A stretch of DNA of 64,000 nucleotides from Deltaproteobacteria bacterium. GTDB lineage: Bacteria > JAGRBM01 > JAHCIT01. The notes beneath the pieces are model-generated. The model made no database searches. It worked only from the letters and a program-made list of their open reading frames with translations, and was not told the DNA's origin. Both the position numbers and the translations under genes were made by a program. The DNA is taken from contig JAHCIT010000010.1 of NCBI GenBank assembly GCA_026129095.1, forward strand, positions 70,200 through 134,199, in the 5' to 3' direction. This document shows, in pieces, positions 61,540 through 64,000 of this stretch. Each line of letters begins with the position of its first letter. Position 1 is the first letter of the stretch.

Positions 61540-61667
61540 CCCGTGCGGACTACCTTTGGGGCGTGGCGAGCGTCAAGGGGAGTGGTGTTCCCATACGATA
61601 CGGCTGTTTATATAGCCTTCGTGCGTTCTGGTTTCCCGAGTGCGGAAAGACTAACTTGCTGCCGGTT

Positions 61668-62033
61668 ATGGCCAACATACTCGTAGTTGACGACGCGCCC
61701 GAAACGCTCGCCATCATGAAGAAGGCGCTCGGGATGATCAGCCATCAGGTGACGACCTGCGCGAATCCGCTCCAGGCCCTTGAGCGGCTGGGGTCGGAGA
61801 AGTTCGATCTCGTGTTCCTCGACATCATGATGCCCGGCATGGACGGCCTTGAACTGTGCCAGAAGATCCGGGCCGGGGAGCTGAACCGGGATGTGAAGAT
61901 CGTCATCTTCTCGGCCAAGAGCGATACCGAGCTGGTCCGCCTCGCCAAGACCTTCGGTGCCGACTTCTACCTTTCCAAGCCCGCCCAGGTGGCCAAGATT
62001 CACGAAATCACCCGCCGCATGGTTGGTGGGTGA
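61668..62033 (+). CDS. Single-domain response regulator (CheY-like)
   Basis: 121 residues from ATG 61668; the frame is open 35 codons upstream but the receiver fold starts here. Acidic pair DD at 8-9, phosphoacceptor Asp52 (LVFLDIMMP), and Lys in YLSKPAQ are present. It lacks an output domain. It is divergent from argH, whose start is 129 bases away. No kinase partner is near. Confidence 0.9.
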   Translation: MANILVVDDAPETLAIMKKALGMISHQVTTCANPLQALERLGSEKFDLVFLDIMMPGMDGLELCQKIRAGELNRDVKIVIFSAKSDTELVRLAKTFGADFYLSKPAQVAKIHEITRRMVGG

Positions 62034-62135
62034 GGTTCTTGCCGTTCTGGGAATAAAAGCATCCCTGCCGTGTATCGGGGCAGCAGCAGAAATAGGCCTC
62101 GCGTAAATTTTCCGAAAATGTAATTATTTACCGAA

Positions 62136-64000
62136 ATGACTACGCGGTGCTTCTTCCAGCATCGGCTGCTGCCATGCGGCCCCGTGATATGGCTGTCTGC
62201 CGCCATAGGCGGGACCATCCTGTACGTGCTCAGGGCGGACCCTTCTGCTGGCATTATCACGACGCAGGATTTCATCCATCAAGCCTCGGTTCTTGAGTGG
62301 GTATACCGTTCGGTCTTTCTGGGAGCAGGTTCACTCCTCTCGCCGGACTTCTTCTATCCAATTGGAGGCATATCACTTACTTCCGAGCTTCCGTTGTTGC
62401 AGGGGCTATTGTACGCACTAATGCGGGCCGCGGGCCTGAATGTGTTTCTGGCATGGAATCTCGTTCTTGGACTGTGCGTGTATGCAGCCGTTATCGCGGC
62501 CTACTTCGCGTTCAGGTATGAAGGAACAGTTCCCGTAGTCTCCTTCTGGGCTGCCTTGGCCTATATATCCTGTATCATTTGGATATTTGGCCTAGTCAAT
62601 TCGATCTCGTACCGCTCTGCATTCGGCCCGCCACTGGCATGGATGTCGCTTTCCCGCATCCGGAATGGCGACGGAAAGGGATACTGGTGGCTGGCAGCGG
62701 CTCTGCTTTTCCAGTTTGCCGCCGGGATGACCAACACCCTGTCGACCCTGATTCTGGCCGGAGTCCGTGTGACGACTGACCCGGTCCTTCGACGGCATAT
62801 GCTCGGCTGTGGAGTTGCCTGCGTTCCGGTAGCACTCTGCGGGCTTGTTTATTCCCAAGTGATCCGGCTGTACAGTCCGCTTGGTCCGGCATCTGATCTG
62901 GGCCCTGTGATCTCCTCCCAGATATTTTTCCGGCTTGACCTGACCAATTTCCTGCCGTTCACTGGTGACATTTCTGATGCCTATGCCCGATATGCTCCAA
63001 CGGAGCGATCCGTTGAAATCTATCTTCTTCTCTGGCTGCTTCTGACGGCGATGAAACTCCGCTTCCCTGACCGGCTGCCGCGTGGCCATTGCCCGCCGCC
63101 CGCTCGCGGATGGGCTGGTGACGGTATTCTTGCGTTCCTGCTAGGCCTCACTGTGACAGGGGTTCTGTATGTGCAGATTGCAGCCAAAGCGGCCCTGCCG
63201 GATACAGTCTGGGCAGTCACTCTCCTGCTGTGGACAGCACTTTTCTGTCTATGGCTCCGGTCTGTCCGAGCCGAACCTTCGGTGCAGGGGGCACAGTTCG
63301 GGCCACTCCATGCGGTTGTTGGAGTATTGCTACTGGTGGGGCTTGGCCCGGTCCTGTTCGTTTCGGGCATGCCGGTAGCCGTGGGCCCATTGGCGCTGCT
63401 CGATATGGCAGTACCTGGTTTTGGAGCAATCCGTGTCCCTGCACGGCTGATGCTTGCGGGAGCTTTTGCCCTGTCGATGATGCTCGCGTGGCTGTGGGAA
63501 CGATCGTGGACAAACCGCACGAGAGCTGCAATGGCGGTCGCGGCAGCCGTCTTCTGCCTTTCACCAGCCAATTTACCCTGGGAACCCCCAGACTGGCGGA
63601 TAGAGGATATCCGGCTGGATGTGGCCGCCTGTTCCGAATGTTCGGACAAGGATCTGCGTAAGGTTCCGCTACCCTATCAGTGGATACTGGAGCAGGGAAA
63701 AGCGCCGCTGCTGGAGCTTCCCGCTGGAACCAACGACGGAATCCAACATGACCCTGTCTATCAGTTCTACTGGGTACTGGATGGCATTCCCCGGCTGAAC
63801 GGGGTCAGCTCCTACGAGCCGCCGGCGTATACGAGGTTTCGGCAGGAGATCAAGATGTTCCCGTCACCAGAAAGCATCAAGGCCATTCACGCACGCGGCG
63901 CACGATGGGTGATGGTCCATGGGAATCGTTACCCGGCCGAGGAATGGGAGCGGCTGCAGGCTGGGTTAGGGGGGGGGCGCCCGGGGCGGGGGGGGGGGGG
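62136..64000 (+). CDS. Polytopic membrane protein, GT-C/YfhO-like, 3' truncated
   Basis: Open from ATG 62136 to the window end; about 610 residues are reliable. About ten to twelve hydrophobic helices, starting PVIWLSAAIGGTILYVL. A loop with DFFYPIGGISLTSELPLL and a late helix start VPGFGAIRVPARLMLAGAFA resemble uncharacterised GT-C-type glycosyltransferases, and the extracytoplasmic tail (LELPAGTNDGIQHD, LDGIPRLNGVSSYEPPAYT) recalls YfhO-like proteins. The catalytic role is not shown. The last 30 bases are unreliable, so the frame beyond about 63965 should be ignored. It follows the CheY-like gene with an AT-rich 102-base gap. Confidence 0.75.
   Translation, partial: MTTRCFFQHRLLPCGPVIWLSAAIGGTILYVLRADPSAGIITTQDFIHQASVLEWVYRSVFLGAGSLLSPDFFYPIGGISLTSELPLLQGLLYALMRAAGLNVFLAWNLVLGLCVYAAVIAAYFAFRYEGTVPVVSFWAALAYISCIIWIFGLVNSISYRSAFGPPLAWMSLSRIRNGDGKGYWWLAAALLFQFAAGMTNTLSTLILAGVRVTTDPVLRRHMLGCGVACVPVALCGLVYSQVIRLYSPLGPASDLGPVISSQIFFRLDLTNFLPFTGDISDAYARYAPTERSVEIYLLLWLLLTAMKLRFPDRLPRGHCPPPARGWAGDGILAFLLGLTVTGVLYVQIAAKAALPDTVWAVTLLLWTALFCLWLRSVRAEPSVQGAQFGPLHAVVGVLLLVGLGPVLFVSGMPVAVGPLALLDMAVPGFGAIRVPARLMLAGAFALSMMLAWLWERSWTNRTRAAMAVAAAVFCLSPANLPWEPPDWRIEDIRLDVAACSECSDKDLRKVPLPYQWILEQGKAPLLELPAGTNDGIQHDPVYQFYWVLDGIPRLNGVSSYEPPAYTRFRQEIKMFPSPESIKAIHARGARWVMVHGNRYPAEEWERLQAGLGGGRPGRGGG
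63969..64000. other. Poly-G contig-end artefact
   Basis: Runs of 9, 4 and 13 G broken only by CGCCC and C. This composition is typical of no-signal G calls at read ends on two-colour sequencers, so it probably marks the end of an assembled contig and not genomic sequence. Confidence 0.75.

Overview
The window is about 62-63 % GC by eye and densely coded on both strands. It reads as a Gram-negative chromosome with a deltaproteobacterial or myxobacterial flavour. Pointers to that are an outer-membrane beta-barrel of the BamA/Omp85 type, a TolC-family protein, an MlaC-like protein, several lipoproteins, a Ser/Thr kinase next to an FHA protein, a receiver protein with a DUF4388-type domain, a FrzS/AglZ-like receiver plus coiled-coil protein, a sigma-54 activator with TPR and GAF domains, and an F0-only ATP synthase operon. 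The exact taxon cannot be settled from the sequence. The right end runs into a poly-G tail that looks like a contig end.

Layout. 1-5.8 kb: the end of a Ser/Thr kinase, a zinc-ribbon/FHA protein and a small unknown protein, convergent with a receiver/DUF4388/J-like/TPR protein; then a BASS-type transporter coupled to a nitroreductase. 5.9-11.3 kb: cell-envelope genes (beta-barrel protein, large exported unknown) and the FrzS/AglZ-like protein. 11.4-19.4 kb: an MBL-fold hydrolase, cysteine synthase, a GT-C-like membrane protein, an AprBA-type APS reductase pair beside APS kinase, a TPR lipoprotein and ThiE. 19.4-26.0 kb: a zinc-finger/YbjQ-like protein, then a five-gene run that appears to make and move a lipid or polyol-phosphate: cytidylyltransferase, CDP-alcohol phosphatidyltransferase, flippase-like protein, TolC-like channel, MlaC-like chaperone. 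26.1-30.6 kb: acyl-CoA carboxylase beta subunit, CheY-like regulator, acyltransferase, SRPBCC protein and YaaA.

30.7-39.7 kb is a regulated unit. A sigma-54 activator gene lies directly upstream of an 1844-residue lipoprotein gene. The gap between them holds a well-formed -24/-12 element and, about 125 bp upstream of the predicted start site, a perfect inverted repeat. 39.8-46.8 kb: thiol peroxidase, the F0 genes (atpZ/atpI-like, atpI-like, atpB, atpE), hemL, a DUF4124 protein, a PEGA protein and GcvH. 46.8-54.6 kb: dnaK, ilvE, a short-chain dehydrogenase, a GspF-like/TPR fusion, cyaY, an enoyl-CoA hydratase and a multifunctional-enzyme-type dehydrogenase. 54.7-61.5 kb: a leftward amino-acid cluster, argH-lysA-dapF-dapA-dapB, followed by two envelope unknowns. 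61.7-64 kb: a CheY-like protein and a truncated multi-pass membrane protein.

Many adjacent genes overlap by four bases (ATGA or GTGA), so translational coupling is common. I saw no tRNA, rRNA, CRISPR array, insertion sequence or prophage. The least ordinary parts are the sigma-54 unit, the lipid synthesis/export operon and the AprBA-CysC cluster.
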